From positions 1 to 61,253 of the forward strand of contig JAIBBJ010000098.1 in assembly GCA_019694735.1 (NCBI GenBank): a DNA stretch of 61,253 nucleotides. The letters run 5' to 3'. The stretch is from Gemmatimonadaceae bacterium (GTDB taxonomy: Bacteria; Gemmatimonadota; Gemmatimonadetes; Gemmatimonadales; Gemmatimonadaceae). Positions 53,366 to 61,253 of this stretch are shown here, piece after piece; position 1 is the first letter of the stretch; each line of letters opens with the position of its first letter. Made by a program: the position numbers and the translations under genes. The notes under the pieces were generated by a model. It was not told the DNA's origin. It was given only the letters and a program-made list of their open reading frames with translations, and ran no database searches.

Positions 53366-53696
53366 GCGGCTTGCCCTTGTTCTTCTTGAGCCACGCTTCC
53401 TCGGCCTCGCGGATCAGCTTGTCGGCCTCATCCTGCGTCATCTGGCCGCGGCGGACCATATACTGCACGAGGTCGCGCGCGCTCTCGATCGAGAAGGCGA
53501 TCAGGCCGGCGGCCGCACCGATGACCTCCTTCATCGCGCCGGCCATCTTGGAACCGGCTTCGAGGGAGATCTCGTGGGCCTTGGCGGCCATCTCCGCGAC
53601 GGTGTCGCGGACGTCCTGGCCGCGGTGGCCGGGGTGGCGCTTGGGCGGGGTGGCGGGAGCGGCCGTCTCGGCCGGCTTCGCGGAATCGGGCATCAT
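53139..53696 (-). CDS. Phasin-like protein with histone H1-like Ala/Lys/Pro tail
   Basis: A 185-residue protein in two parts. Residues about 25-105 are helical (ISLEAGSKMAGAMKEVIGAA, then SARDLVQYMVRRGQMTQDEADKLIREAEEAWLKK) and resemble the phasin-type COG3937 pattern of granule-associated proteins, including the RGxMTxDEA turn. Residues about 111-185 are a repeated Ala-Lys-Pro tail (KPAAKPAAKP), like histone H1 and the DNA-binding tail of PhaF. Proteins of this build link polyhydroxyalkanoate granules to the nucleoid. No PHA synthase is in view, so a general nucleoid-binding role is an alternative. A good promoter lies upstream (53765-53738) and a strong hairpin follows. Confidence 0.65.
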   Translation of the reverse strand: MMPDSAKPAETAAPATPPKRHPGHRGQDVRDTVAEMAAKAHEISLEAGSKMAGAMKEVIGAAAGLIAFSIESARDLVQYMVRRGQMTQDEADKLIREAEEAWLKKNKGKPLPKPGAAAIALAPKPAAAPVKPAAATAKPAPAAAAKPAAKPAAKPTAKPAPKPAAKPAAKKPAAKPAAKKPAPKK

Positions 53697-53737
53697 TGGC
53701 GTCCGTTGCGAGGTGCTGCGCTACCTGAACGGCCGCA

Positions 53738-53765
53738 AGTATATGATTTTTCAGCTTGTACGCAA
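53738..53765 (-). promoter_or_regulatory. Promoter of the phasin-like gene
   Basis: On the minus strand TTGCGT (53765-53760), 16 bases, TATACT (53743-53738), giving a leader of about 35 bases. It lies in a locally AT-richer segment (53735-53860) shared with a divergent promoter. Confidence 0.65.
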
Positions 53766-53806
53766 GGTAGCAATCGGGGAATTTCGGCCGCGCTCGTCCG
53801 CGGATG

Positions 53807-53815
53807 TGCTACAAT
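53807..53815 (+). promoter_or_regulatory. Extended -10 promoter of the CaiB-type gene
   Basis: TGC directly followed by TACAAT (53810-53815), an extended -10 element; no good -35 is seen. It implies a leader of about 42 bases before ATG 53864. Confidence 0.5.
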
Positions 53816-53863
53816 AATATCGCGCTTCAAAAGGCCACTGAAGAGACATACACGAGACAGTTT

Positions 53864-55015
53864 ATGCTTTCCGGTGTACGAGTACTCGATTTGTCCCGCG
53901 TCCTGGCCGGACCGCTCGCCGGCATGATCCTCGGCGATCTCGGGGCCGACGTCCTGAAGGTCGAGCGCCCCGGGGCCGGGGACGACACCCGGAGTTGGGG
54001 GCCCCCCTTCGACGATCGGGGAGAGTCGGCCTACTACCTCTCCGCCAATCGCAACAAGCTGGGAGTCGCCGCCGACCTCGGCCTCCCGGCCGACCGAGCG
54101 TTGCTGGAACGCCTGATCGGCGAGGCCGACGTCGTGCTGGAGAACTTCAGGCCCGGCACGCTCGAGAAGCGCGGCCTCGGCGCGGACGCGATGCTCGCGC
54201 GGCATCCGCGGCTCGTCTGGTGCACGATCACGGGATTCGGGCTCGAGAGCCCGCGGCCGGGATACGACTTCGTGGTGCAGGCCGAGTCGGGGTGGATGGC
54301 GATCACGGGCGAGGCGGCGGGCGGCCCGATGAAGGTCGGCGTGGCGCTCGCGGACGTGCTCGCCGGCAAGGACGCCGCGATCGCGATCCTCGGCGCGCTC
54401 GCCGCGCGCGGGCTCGCGGCGTCGCGCGCGGTCGGCGTCGGCGGCAGCGGTCTCGGTGCGATGCCGGCGGCCCACCGCCGGCTGAGCGTCTCGCTCGCGC
54501 ACTCGGCGACGGCCGCCCTCGTGAATGTCGCGCAGAACGCGCTCGTCACCGGCCAGGAGGCGCGCCGGTGGGGGAATGCGCACCCGAACCTCGTGCCGTA
54601 CGAGCTCTTCGAGGCGAGCGACCGCCCGTTCGTGATCGCCGTCGGCAACGACCAGCAGTTCGCCGCCTGCGCGCGCGCGCTCGGGCTGGACACGCTGGCG
54701 CAGGACCCTGCACTCGCGACGAACGCCGGCCGGCTCGCGGCGCGGGCGCGCGTGGTGAACGCGATCGCGGTCCACGTGCGCGGAGCCCCGGCGGCGCACT
54801 GGATCGCGCGGCTCGAGGACGCGGGCGTGCCGTGCGGCGTGGTGAAGCCGGTGCTGGAGGCGCTGCGCGCCGTGGACGCCTCGGCGCTCACCGGCGTCGC
54901 CCCGCAGCGGCCCGGGCGCGTGCGGCATGCGCCGCCGCGGCTCGACGAGCACGGGGCGGCCGTCCGCGCCCACGGGTGGGGTGCCTTCGGCGCCGCTGGC
55001 GCGTCCTCGGGCTGA
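53864..55015 (+). CDS. CaiB/BaiF-family CoA transferase
   Basis: A family III CoA transferase, 383 residues, moving CoA between acyl groups through an aspartyl-CoA anhydride. The N-terminus LSGVRVLDLSRVLAGPLAGMILGDLGADVLKVE is the family hallmark, followed by LSANRNKLGVAADL, ADVVLENFRPGTLEKRGLG, GYDFVVQAESGWMAITGE and ALADVLAGKDAAIAILGAL, in which the Asp of ALADVLAG is the expected nucleophile. WGNAHPNLVPYELFEASD and GVPCGVVKPVLEAL close the fold. A short insert (VGVGGSGLGAMPAAHRR) interrupts the usual ERTGxGQxVDVSL segment, which is degenerate. Substrate is unknown. ATG 53864 matches the family start. It is divergent from the phasin-like gene across an AT-richer 167-base region. Confidence 0.9.
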   Translation: MLSGVRVLDLSRVLAGPLAGMILGDLGADVLKVERPGAGDDTRSWGPPFDDRGESAYYLSANRNKLGVAADLGLPADRALLERLIGEADVVLENFRPGTLEKRGLGADAMLARHPRLVWCTITGFGLESPRPGYDFVVQAESGWMAITGEAAGGPMKVGVALADVLAGKDAAIAILGALAARGLAASRAVGVGGSGLGAMPAAHRRLSVSLAHSATAALVNVAQNALVTGQEARRWGNAHPNLVPYELFEASDRPFVIAVGNDQQFAACARALGLDTLAQDPALATNAGRLAARARVVNAIAVHVRGAPAAHWIARLEDAGVPCGVVKPVLEALRAVDASALTGVAPQRPGRVRHAPPRLDEHGAAVRAHGWGAFGAAGASSG

Positions 55016-55143
55016 GGGGTGCGGGGCCCCGCTGTGCAGTCTGTTACCACTCGGGCGCCCGCTCGTCCCTCTGATGCGACGTACCGGGTTCGCGCGGTGC
55101 GCCGGGTGTTGTGGAGGGCCTGTCCGCAGGGCGGCGCCGGGGT

Positions 55144-55149
55144 TATCCT
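55144..55149 (+). promoter_or_regulatory. -10 element 6 bases upstream of the sigma factor gene
   Basis: TATCCT, then AGCGTC, then GTG 55156; the spacing again predicts a leaderless transcript. The rest of the 140-base gap shows no clear -35. Confidence 0.4.
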
Positions 55150-55155
55150 AGCGTC

Positions 55156-55728
55156 GTGCCACAGCAGACGACCGAGCCCAAAGCCCCCGACGAATCGTTC
55201 GACGCCGATCAGGCGGTCATCGACCGCGTGCTCGCCGGTGACCGCAACGCCTTCGGCATCCTGATCGAGCGGTACAGCGACCCGCTGTACCGGCACGCCT
55301 ACGGGATGACGGGCAGCGCGGACGTGGCGGAGGACATCCTGCAGGTCTCGTTCATCAAGGCGTTCCATCACCTTGGCGAGGTGCGAGGCCGGTTCGATGC
55401 GTGGGTGTTCCGGATCGTGGCGAATGGGTGCAAGGACTGGCTCAAGAACATCCGGCGCACGCACCTCAGTTACGAGGAGGACGACCAACCTTCGGGGCTG
55501 GAGACGCCGGAGGAGGAGCTCGACCGGGGGGAGATGCGGCGGGATCTGGATTCCGCCCTCGCAGCGCTCCCATCCTCGTTGCGGGAAGCCTTCGTGATGA
55601 AGCACGTCGAGGGACGCTCGTACGAAGAGATGGCCGAGCTCCTCGATGCGACGGTCGGTGCCCTGAAGATGCGTGTCCATCGCGCCCGCGAGGCGCTGCA
55701 GAAGCTCCTGGAGGATCGGTACTCGTGA
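55156..55728 (+). CDS. ECF-type RNA polymerase sigma factor
   Basis: A 190-residue sigma-70 family factor with only regions 2 and 4. Region 2 (about 20-90) includes AGDRNAFGILIERYSDPLYRHAYGM, ADVAEDILQVSFIKAFHHL and FDAWVFRIVANGCKDWLKN for -10 recognition and melting. A short acidic linker precedes region 4 (about 125-185; LAALPSSLREAFVMKHVEGRSYEEMAELL, ATVGALKMRVHRAREALQKLL), the helix-turn-helix for the -35. The GTG start is 6 bases after TATCCT. The downstream gene overlaps the stop (TGATG) and probably encodes its regulator. Target promoters cannot be inferred from this window. Confidence 0.93.
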   Translation: MPQQTTEPKAPDESFDADQAVIDRVLAGDRNAFGILIERYSDPLYRHAYGMTGSADVAEDILQVSFIKAFHHLGEVRGRFDAWVFRIVANGCKDWLKNIRRTHLSYEEDDQPSGLETPEEELDRGEMRRDLDSALAALPSSLREAFVMKHVEGRSYEEMAELLDATVGALKMRVHRAREALQKLLEDRYS

Positions 55729-56024
55729 TGCATGACTCTCTCGACCCCCGTGATGCGGTGCGCCAGCCGGCGACCGAGAACCGCCCGGCCCAGCAGGCCG
55801 AGCCGGTCGCTGCCGACCGCGAGGTGACGCCGCAGGGGACCGAGCTCCCCAGCGCGGTGCACGCCTACCTGGACGGCGACAAGGTGAACGAGCAGGCGCT
55901 CAACGCCGCCCAGCGGGAGCTGGAGCTGTGGAAGCGCATCTCGCAGGAGACCGGACGCCGCCGCCGCATGGTGACGCCCGCGCACCTGCCCTCGCAGATC
56001 CTGTCGAAGCTCGCGGACGACTGA
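55728..56024 (+). CDS. Small partner of the ECF sigma factor (possible anti-sigma factor)
   Basis: A 98-residue protein whose ATG overlaps the sigma factor stop by one base (TGATG); GTG 55725 is an alternative. The N-terminal half is polar and probably disordered. A segment LPSAVHAYLDGDKVNEQALNAAQRELELWKRISQET is helical and similar in feel to the N-terminal anti-sigma domain of ZAS-type proteins (a YLDGE-like turn followed by a long helix), and the end MVTPAHLPSQILSKLADD is amphipathic. It has no Cys, so the zinc-binding HxxxCxxC of ZAS anti-sigma factors is absent, and no membrane segment. Position and coupling suggest a regulator of the sigma factor; this is inference. Confidence 0.65.
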   Translation: MHDSLDPRDAVRQPATENRPAQQAEPVAADREVTPQGTELPSAVHAYLDGDKVNEQALNAAQRELELWKRISQETGRRRRMVTPAHLPSQILSKLADD

Positions 56025-56048
56025 CGTCGCACCCATGGGCTCGGCACC

Positions 56049-56074
56049 AAGGGGTCACCTTCGGGTGGCCCCTT
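56049..56074 (+). terminator. Intrinsic terminator after the sigma factor operon
   Basis: AAGGGGTCACC (56049-56059) and GGTGGCCCCTT (56064-56074), one G-T pair, close a TTCG tetraloop and are followed by CTCGTTTC. It lies 25 bases after the stop. Confidence 0.8.
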
Positions 56075-56116
56075 CTCGTTTCCCGGTGCTCCGCCCGCAC
56101 CCGCCGCGCCGCAGAG

Positions 56117-56122
56117 TAGATT
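56117..56122 (+). promoter_or_regulatory. TAnnTT element upstream of the DinB gene
   Basis: TAGATT followed by CCGCGC and AT, the same block as at nadA, but here the start codon (GTG 56152) lies further downstream behind a GGAG ribosome site. Confidence 0.5.
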
Positions 56123-56151
56123 CCGCGCATCCCACGACCGGAGCCGCCGCC

Positions 56152-56691
56152 GTGCCCGACGTCCGACAGCAGCGCCCCACCGCCGACGAGTACGCCGCCT
56201 TCTACGCCGGCTATGTGTCGCAGGTCCCCGACGGCGACGTCGTCGAGGCGCTCATCGGCGGCGCGGAGATCATGGCGGCGCTCCTCCACGACGTGGACGA
56301 GGAGGCGGGCAACCGTGCGTACGCCCCGGGCAAGTGGACGCTGAAGGAGGTCCTCCTCCACTGCGCGGATGCGGAGCGCATCTTCGCCTACCGCGCGCTC
56401 CGCATCGCGCGCGGCGACACGACGCTGCTGCCGGGGTGGGACGAGAACGCCTACGCGCCGAAGTCGGGCGCGACGGCCCGCACGATGGGGTCGCTGCTCG
56501 ACGAGATGGAGTCGGTGCGCGACGCGACGGTCACGCTCTTCCAGGGCTTCCCGGAGGAGGCGTGGGCCCGCATCGGCAACGCCAACGGCCAGCCGATCTC
56601 GGTGCGCGCCCTCGCGTGGATCTGCGCCGGGCACCTGCTGCACCACCTGCAGGTCGTGCAGGACCGCTATCTGGCGCTGCGCGGGCAGTAG
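56152..56691 (+). CDS. DinB-family four-helix protein
   Basis: A 179-residue DinB/YfiT-like four-helix bundle. The three His metal ligands typical of the superfamily appear as WTLKEVLLHCADAERIFAYR (first His) and ICAGHLLHHLQVVQDRYL (second and third candidates). APGKWTLKEVLLH is the usual family opening. DinB members include metal-dependent thiol transferases and many proteins of unknown role; no substrate is implied by the neighbours. GTG 56152, preceded by CGGAG, is chosen; the open frame upstream runs through a promoter element. It is followed by a convergent lpdA gene with a hairpin between. Confidence 0.85.
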   Translation: MPDVRQQRPTADEYAAFYAGYVSQVPDGDVVEALIGGAEIMAALLHDVDEEAGNRAYAPGKWTLKEVLLHCADAERIFAYRALRIARGDTTLLPGWDENAYAPKSGATARTMGSLLDEMESVRDATVTLFQGFPEEAWARIGNANGQPISVRALAWICAGHLLHHLQVVQDRYLALRGQ

Positions 56692-56700
56692 GCCGGGCGG

Positions 56701-56724
56701 CTCCCGGCCGCCGCCGGCCGGGAG
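56701..56724. terminator. Bidirectional hairpin between DinB and lpdA
   Basis: CTCCCGGCC (56701-56709) and GGCCGGGAG (56716-56724) pair perfectly around GCCGCC, between convergent stops. Confidence 0.55.
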
Positions 56725-56745
56725 GGCGGCCGCGCGTCGCCGCGA

Positions 56746-58152
<1,407 letters not shown>

Positions 58153-58178
58153 GGGGGAGGGGGTTCGGGTCTGGCCGC

Positions 58179-58184
58179 AATCTA
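58179..58184 (-). promoter_or_regulatory. TAnnTT element upstream of lpdA
   Basis: TAGATT followed by GCGGCC on the minus strand, 26 bases before the GTG start. Confidence 0.45.
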
Positions 58185-58247
58185 ATGGCCGCGCGTACGG
58201 GGCCGGGCGTCCCGTCCTCCGCGCCGCTGTGGCGACGGCCGTCGCAC

Positions 58248-58253
58248 TAGCTT
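58248..58253 (+). promoter_or_regulatory. TAnnTT element 7 bases upstream of the GT2 gene
   Basis: TAGCTT, then TCCGCCC, then GTG 58261. Nearly identical to the squalene synthase start region on the other strand; predicts a leaderless transcript. Confidence 0.5.
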
Positions 58254-58260
58254 TCCGCCC

Positions 58261-59265
58261 GTGCCGACGCTCTCCCTCATCACCTGCACGCGGGACCCTG
58301 ACCCGACGATGCTGCGGCGGGTGCTCGTCGCCGTGGAGGCGCTGCGGGTGCCGGCGGCGTGGGACCGGGAGTACCTCCTGGTCGATTCGGCCTCGGCCCA
58401 TCCGCTCGCCGACCGGGCGGAGGAACGCCTCTTCCTCGACCGCGAACCGTGGGCGCGGCTGGTGCGCGTGGACGTGCCGGGGCTCGCGGCGGCGCGCCGG
58501 GCCGCCGTGCGTGAGGCGCGCGGGTCGCTCCTCATCTGGTTCGACGACGACAACGTCCCCGCCCCCGGGTACCTCGAGGCCGCCGTCGCGTTCGCGACGG
58601 CGCATCCGTCCGTGAGCGTGTGGGGGGCCGGGCGCATCACCGTCGACTTCACCGGCCCCGTCGCCCCGTGGGTCGAGCGCAGCATGCGCCCGTTCTTCCA
58701 GGAGCGCACGCATCCGCGCGACGAGTTCGGGCGCACCACCCACTGGGCGCCCTTCTTCCCCGTGGGCTCGGGACTCGTCACGCGCCCCCCGGCGATGACG
58801 CGCTGGGTGGACGCGCACACGCGCGGCGCCTACACGTTGAGCGGCCGGAAGGGCACCGCCCTCACCGCCGGCGACGACGCGCAGATCATCTTCGGGGCCA
58901 TCGCCGCCGGCGAGGACGTCGGCGTCTGCGCGGCGCAGCACCTCACGCACCTGATCCCGCCCGCGCGCTGCACCGCCGACTACCTCGCGCGGATGGAGTT
59001 CGGGATCTCGGCCTCGCTGCGCATCGCGCGTGCGGAGTGCTTCCCGGCGGAGCGGGCCGCGCTCGCGGCCGATGACGTGTCGATGGTGGACGCCGTGCGC
59101 GCCGCGCTCGCGTCGCTGCCGGCGCACGGTGTGGTGGACGGACCGCGCCACGCACGGCTGGAGATCGCCCGCCGCCTCGGTGCGCTCGCCGCGACGCTCC
59201 AGCTGCAGGACCGCGCGGAGCCGGAGTGGCTCCGCGCGGCCATCGCGCTGTTCGGATTGCGCTGA
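58261..59265 (+). CDS. Glycosyltransferase family 2 protein
   Basis: A 334-residue GT-A fold glycosyltransferase, probably cytosolic or membrane-associated, acting on cell-surface polysaccharide. The N-terminus TLSLITCTRDPDPTMLRRVL is the nucleotide-binding strand, AARRAAVREARGSLLIWFDDDNVPAPGYLEAAV holds the DxD-like FDDDN motif, and GDDAQIIFGAIAAGEDV is the acceptor-side acidic motif. WGAGRI and THWAPFFPVGSGLVTRP lie between. The sugar donor is unknown. The start is GTG 58261, 7 bases after TAGCTT. It is divergent from lpdA and convergent with a methyltransferase gene. Confidence 0.87.
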   Translation: MPTLSLITCTRDPDPTMLRRVLVAVEALRVPAAWDREYLLVDSASAHPLADRAEERLFLDREPWARLVRVDVPGLAAARRAAVREARGSLLIWFDDDNVPAPGYLEAAVAFATAHPSVSVWGAGRITVDFTGPVAPWVERSMRPFFQERTHPRDEFGRTTHWAPFFPVGSGLVTRPPAMTRWVDAHTRGAYTLSGRKGTALTAGDDAQIIFGAIAAGEDVGVCAAQHLTHLIPPARCTADYLARMEFGISASLRIARAECFPAERAALAADDVSMVDAVRAALASLPAHGVVDGPRHARLEIARRLGALAATLQLQDRAEPEWLRAAIALFGLR

Positions 59266-59275
59266 GGGCGCCCGT

Positions 59276-59297
59276 CGCGGGGTCCGCTCCCCCCGCG
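59276..59297. terminator. Bidirectional hairpin between GT2 and methyltransferase genes
   Basis: CGCGGGG (59276-59282) pairs with CCCCGCG (59291-59297) between convergent stops; short, no T-tract. Confidence 0.4.
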
Positions 59298-59311
59298 GCC
59301 GCGTTGCGGGC

Positions 59312-60202
59312 TCAGCGCCGCGTCGCGACCACCTCGAGGTACTCCGAGTCCACCTCGGTCCCGCTCGCGCCCGCGCGGTGCGCCGACTCCCAGAGTTCGC
59401 GCAGCCGCTGGCCGAACTCCGCCCGCTGGTCCTCGGTGATCGCCTCGAGCGTGCGCACAGTCGGGCCGTAGCTCGCGCGGAACAGTTCGGCCGTGCCTGC
59501 GGGCGAATGCGGGAACCGGAAGGTCAGCACGCGTGGCGTGAGGGTGAGGTCCCAGTGCTCGGCCGGGAAGCGCTCACGCAGCGCCGCCTCGTCGCCCCAC
59601 AGCAGCGTGCTCGGTGCTCCGGCCGGCGGCGGCGCGTACGCGACGTGCAGCGCGAGCATCCGGCCGATGAAGCCGCCCATCACCCAGTTCGCCATCGCGA
59701 CGCGCCCGCCCTGCCGCGTGACGCGCGCCAGCTCGGACGCCACGAGCGCGGGGCGCGCCGCGAACATCGCGCCGAACATCGAGACCACGAGCGGGAACGC
59801 GCCGTCGGCGTACGGCATCTCCTCCACCGTCCCCTCGTCGAGCATCACCCCCACGCGCTCGCGGGCGGCCCAGGCCTGCGCCTCGTGCAGCAGGTTGCGC
59901 GCGATGTCGAGCCCGAAGACGCGCGCGCCGCCGCGGGCGAGCGGGATGGTGAGGTTGCCCGAGCCGCAGGCGGCGTCGAGCACGTAGGTGCCGGGCGCCA
60001 CGCCGAGGCGCGCAACGAATGCCTCCGCCTCGTGGCGGAAGCCGGCGGCGATGCGGTCGTACGCGCCGGCGGTCCAGACGCGCCGGGCGCGCGTGACGCC
60101 CGGATCCTCGGGCGTGGCGGGGACGGGGGTGCTGCGGCGGCGGGTGGCGGTGCCGTCGCCCTCGGTGCCGGGGCGGGCGGGGCGGCTGGTCGCGGTCTGC
60201 AT
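59312..60202 (-). CDS. Class I SAM-dependent methyltransferase
   Basis: A 296-residue methyltransferase with SAM motif I YVLDAACGSGNLTIPLARGG, the acidic loop GLDIARNLLHEA, VEEMPYADGAFPLVVSMFGAMF (motif II region) and LARVTRQGGRVAMANWV (motif III). This is the UbiE/COQ5-like layout used on small molecules; the substrate is unknown. About 50 N-terminal residues are low-complexity (TATSRPARPGTEGDGTATRR). ATG 60202 is chosen because it follows GGAGAG with good spacing; an in-frame start 20 codons upstream is possible. It lies between the E2 gene and the convergent GT2 gene. Confidence 0.85.
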   Translation of the reverse strand: MQTATSRPARPGTEGDGTATRRRSTPVPATPEDPGVTRARRVWTAGAYDRIAAGFRHEAEAFVARLGVAPGTYVLDAACGSGNLTIPLARGGARVFGLDIARNLLHEAQAWAARERVGVMLDEGTVEEMPYADGAFPLVVSMFGAMFAARPALVASELARVTRQGGRVAMANWVMGGFIGRMLALHVAYAPPPAGAPSTLLWGDEAALRERFPAEHWDLTLTPRVLTFRFPHSPAGTAELFRASYGPTVRTLEAITEDQRAEFGQRLRELWESAHRAGASGTEVDSEYLEVVATRR

Positions 60203-60281
60203 CGGGTCGCTCTCCGTGTCGGTGTACCGGGGACTGCGCCGGATGCGGCGCGGGCCGGACACGGCGCGCCGGAACGCGAAC

Positions 60282-60310
60282 GGCGCCGGCGCACCCGGTG
60301 CGCCAGCGCC
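60282..60310 (-). terminator. Hairpin after the E2 gene
   Basis: GGCGCCGGCGCAC (60282-60294) pairs with GTGCGCCAGCGCC (60298-60310) with one mismatch that becomes a G-U pair in the minus-strand RNA. It lies 21 bases after the E2 stop. Confidence 0.5.
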
Positions 60311-60331
60311 GTCGTCCCTGCCGGGCCGCGG

Positions 60332-61253
60332 TCAGTCGTCGATGAGCATTGCCGCCGGGTCCTCCATCAGCTCCTTCACCCGCACGAGGAACAGCACGGC
60401 CTGCTGGCCGTCGATGATGCGGTGGTCGTAGCTCAGCGCGACGTACATCATCGGGCGGACCTCCACCCGGCCGTCGATCGCGACGGGGCGGTCCTGCGTC
60501 TTGTGCAGCCCGAGGATGGCGACCTGCGGGAAGTTGATGATCGGCGTCGAGATGAGCGAGCCGAAGACGCCGCCGTTGGTGATGGTGAACGAGCCGCCGG
60601 TGAGGTCGTCCATCGTGAGCTTCCCGTCGCGCGCACGCTTGGCGACGGCGTTCATCGCCCGGGAGAAGCCGATCAGCGACATCCGGTCGGCATCCTTCAC
60701 GTTCGGCACGACGAGCCCCTGATCGCTCGCGACGGCGATGCCGAGGTTCACGTAGTGCTTGTAGAGGACGTGGTCGCCGTCGATCTGCGCATTGACGACC
60801 GGATACGCCCTGAGGGCGAGGCAGGCGGCCTTCGCGAAGAAGGGCATGAAGCTGAGCTTCACGCCATGCTGCTTCTCGACGCGCTCCTTCATCCGCTCGC
60901 GGAGCGCCGTCACCGCGCTCATGTCGATCTCGTTGAACGTCGTGAGGTGCGCGGTCTGGTGTTGGGCGTTGAGCAGGTTCTCGGCGATGCGCTTGCGGCG
61001 CGTCGTCATCCGCTCGCGCGTCTCCCGGGTGCCGGGCGCGGGGGCGGAGGCCGGCGGGGCGGCGACCACCGACGGCACGGAGGGCGCCGCGGGCGTCGGC
61101 GCGCTCGGCTGGCGCTCGGCGTGGGCGACGACGTCCGGCTTGCTCACGACGCCGCCACGGCCCGTGCCCTGCACCTGGCCCAGGTCGATGCCCTGCTCGG
61201 CGGCCAGGCGCTGGGCGCTGGGCGCCGCGCGGACCTCGACCGGCGCGGCGACG
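60332..61253 (-). CDS. sucB: 2-oxoacid dehydrogenase E2, SucB-type (N-terminus outside window)
   Basis: The frame is open to the right edge; 306 C-terminal residues are seen. They comprise the peripheral E3-binding domain (RAAPSAQRLAAEQGIDLGQ and VQGTGRGGVVSKPDV), an Ala/Pro linker, and the acyltransferase domain beginning TRERMTTRRKRIAENLLNAQHQTAHLTTFNEIDM. It ends with the catalytic SYDHRIIDGQQAVLFLVRVKELMEDP (His and Asp). The linker-to-catalytic pattern (LLNAQHQTAHLTTFNEIDM, TNGGVFGSLISTPIINFPQ) matches dihydrolipoyl succinyltransferase of 2-oxoglutarate dehydrogenase rather than pyruvate dehydrogenase E2. The lipoyl domain lies outside. lpdA, encoding E3, is 2.2 kb downstream on the same strand. 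Confidence 0.93.
   Translation of the reverse strand, partial: VAAPVEVRAAPSAQRLAAEQGIDLGQVQGTGRGGVVSKPDVVAHAERQPSAPTPAAPSVPSVVAAPPASAPAPGTRETRERMTTRRKRIAENLLNAQHQTAHLTTFNEIDMSAVTALRERMKERVEKQHGVKLSFMPFFAKAACLALRAYPVVNAQIDGDHVLYKHYVNLGIAVASDQGLVVPNVKDADRMSLIGFSRAMNAVAKRARDGKLTMDDLTGGSFTITNGGVFGSLISTPIINFPQVAILGLHKTQDRPVAIDGRVEVRPMMYVALSYDHRIIDGQQAVLFLVRVKELMEDPAAMLIDD

Overview
The window is a contiguous, very GC-rich (about 70% or more by eye), densely coded stretch of a bacterial chromosome with strong G/C preference at third codon positions. Gene content and style (Rho with an Arg/Gly-rich N-terminus, DUF1501/DUF1800 pair, RCC1/Ig lipoprotein, M20 dipeptidases, many GTG starts, many TAnnTT promoter hexamers just upstream of starts) suggest Gemmatimonadota or a close relative in the wider FCB assemblage. 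This placement is an inference from memory of family distribution, not a computed phylogeny. No rRNA, tRNA, insertion sequence, prophage or CRISPR array was seen.

Layout. 1-2952: C-terminal part of a PIG-L-type deacetylase and a type II NADH dehydrogenase. 2974-8934: a divergent pair of units. On the minus strand lies a DAHP synthase (aroF) behind a Phe/Tyr-rich leader peptide and an intrinsic terminator, a complete-looking aromatic amino acid attenuator. On the plus strand lies a Calvin-cycle operon: form II RuBisCO, fructose-bisphosphatase, phosphoribulokinase and class II aldolase. 9050-15215: an MFS transporter, mlaE-mlaD, a Tat-exported M24 peptidase and a CNT nucleoside transporter. 15293-25668: NAD biosynthesis (nadB, then nadA-nadC) surrounding a minus-strand copper cluster (Cys/His-rich protein, MbnP, MbnH, CopC, CopD). 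nadA-nadC run on through 4-bp stop/start overlaps into cydA-cydB and a tiny zinc-ribbon protein.

25673-38800: a YyaL-type thioredoxin-domain protein, a GT39 glycosyltransferase, an M20 dipeptidase, an FkbM methyltransferase, Rho with a long leader and an orphan histidine-kinase-like DHp protein, a TPR protein, a polysaccharide deacetylase and a DUF1501/DUF1800 export pair. 39010-44629: an unknown protein, an EF-G-2 paralogue behind a structured leader, and a large CTG-initiated Ig/RCC1 lipoprotein. 44704-53696: a long minus-strand series (ThyX, GlcD-like oxidase, squalene/phytoene synthase, several unknowns, double zinc-ribbon protein, unusual RNase HI, M20 peptidase, phasin/histone-like protein). 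53864-61253: CaiB-type CoA transferase, ECF sigma factor plus partner, DinB protein, E3 dihydrolipoyl dehydrogenase, GT2, a methyltransferase and the E2 (SucB-type) subunit running off the edge.

How it fits together. The Calvin operon supplies CO2 fixation and RuBP regeneration; only part of the cycle is visible. The E2 and E3 genes serve 2-oxoacid oxidation. Ndh and cytochrome bd form a short, copper-free respiratory route, which fits a cell that also maintains a periplasmic copper-handling set. The most interesting signals are the aroF attenuator, the form II Calvin operon with an operator-like palindrome inside its promoter, the window-wide TAnnTT element with apparently leaderless starts, the MbnH/MbnP copper cluster with an unrecognised metal-binding partner, and an RNase HI whose catalytic carboxylates appear to have moved.
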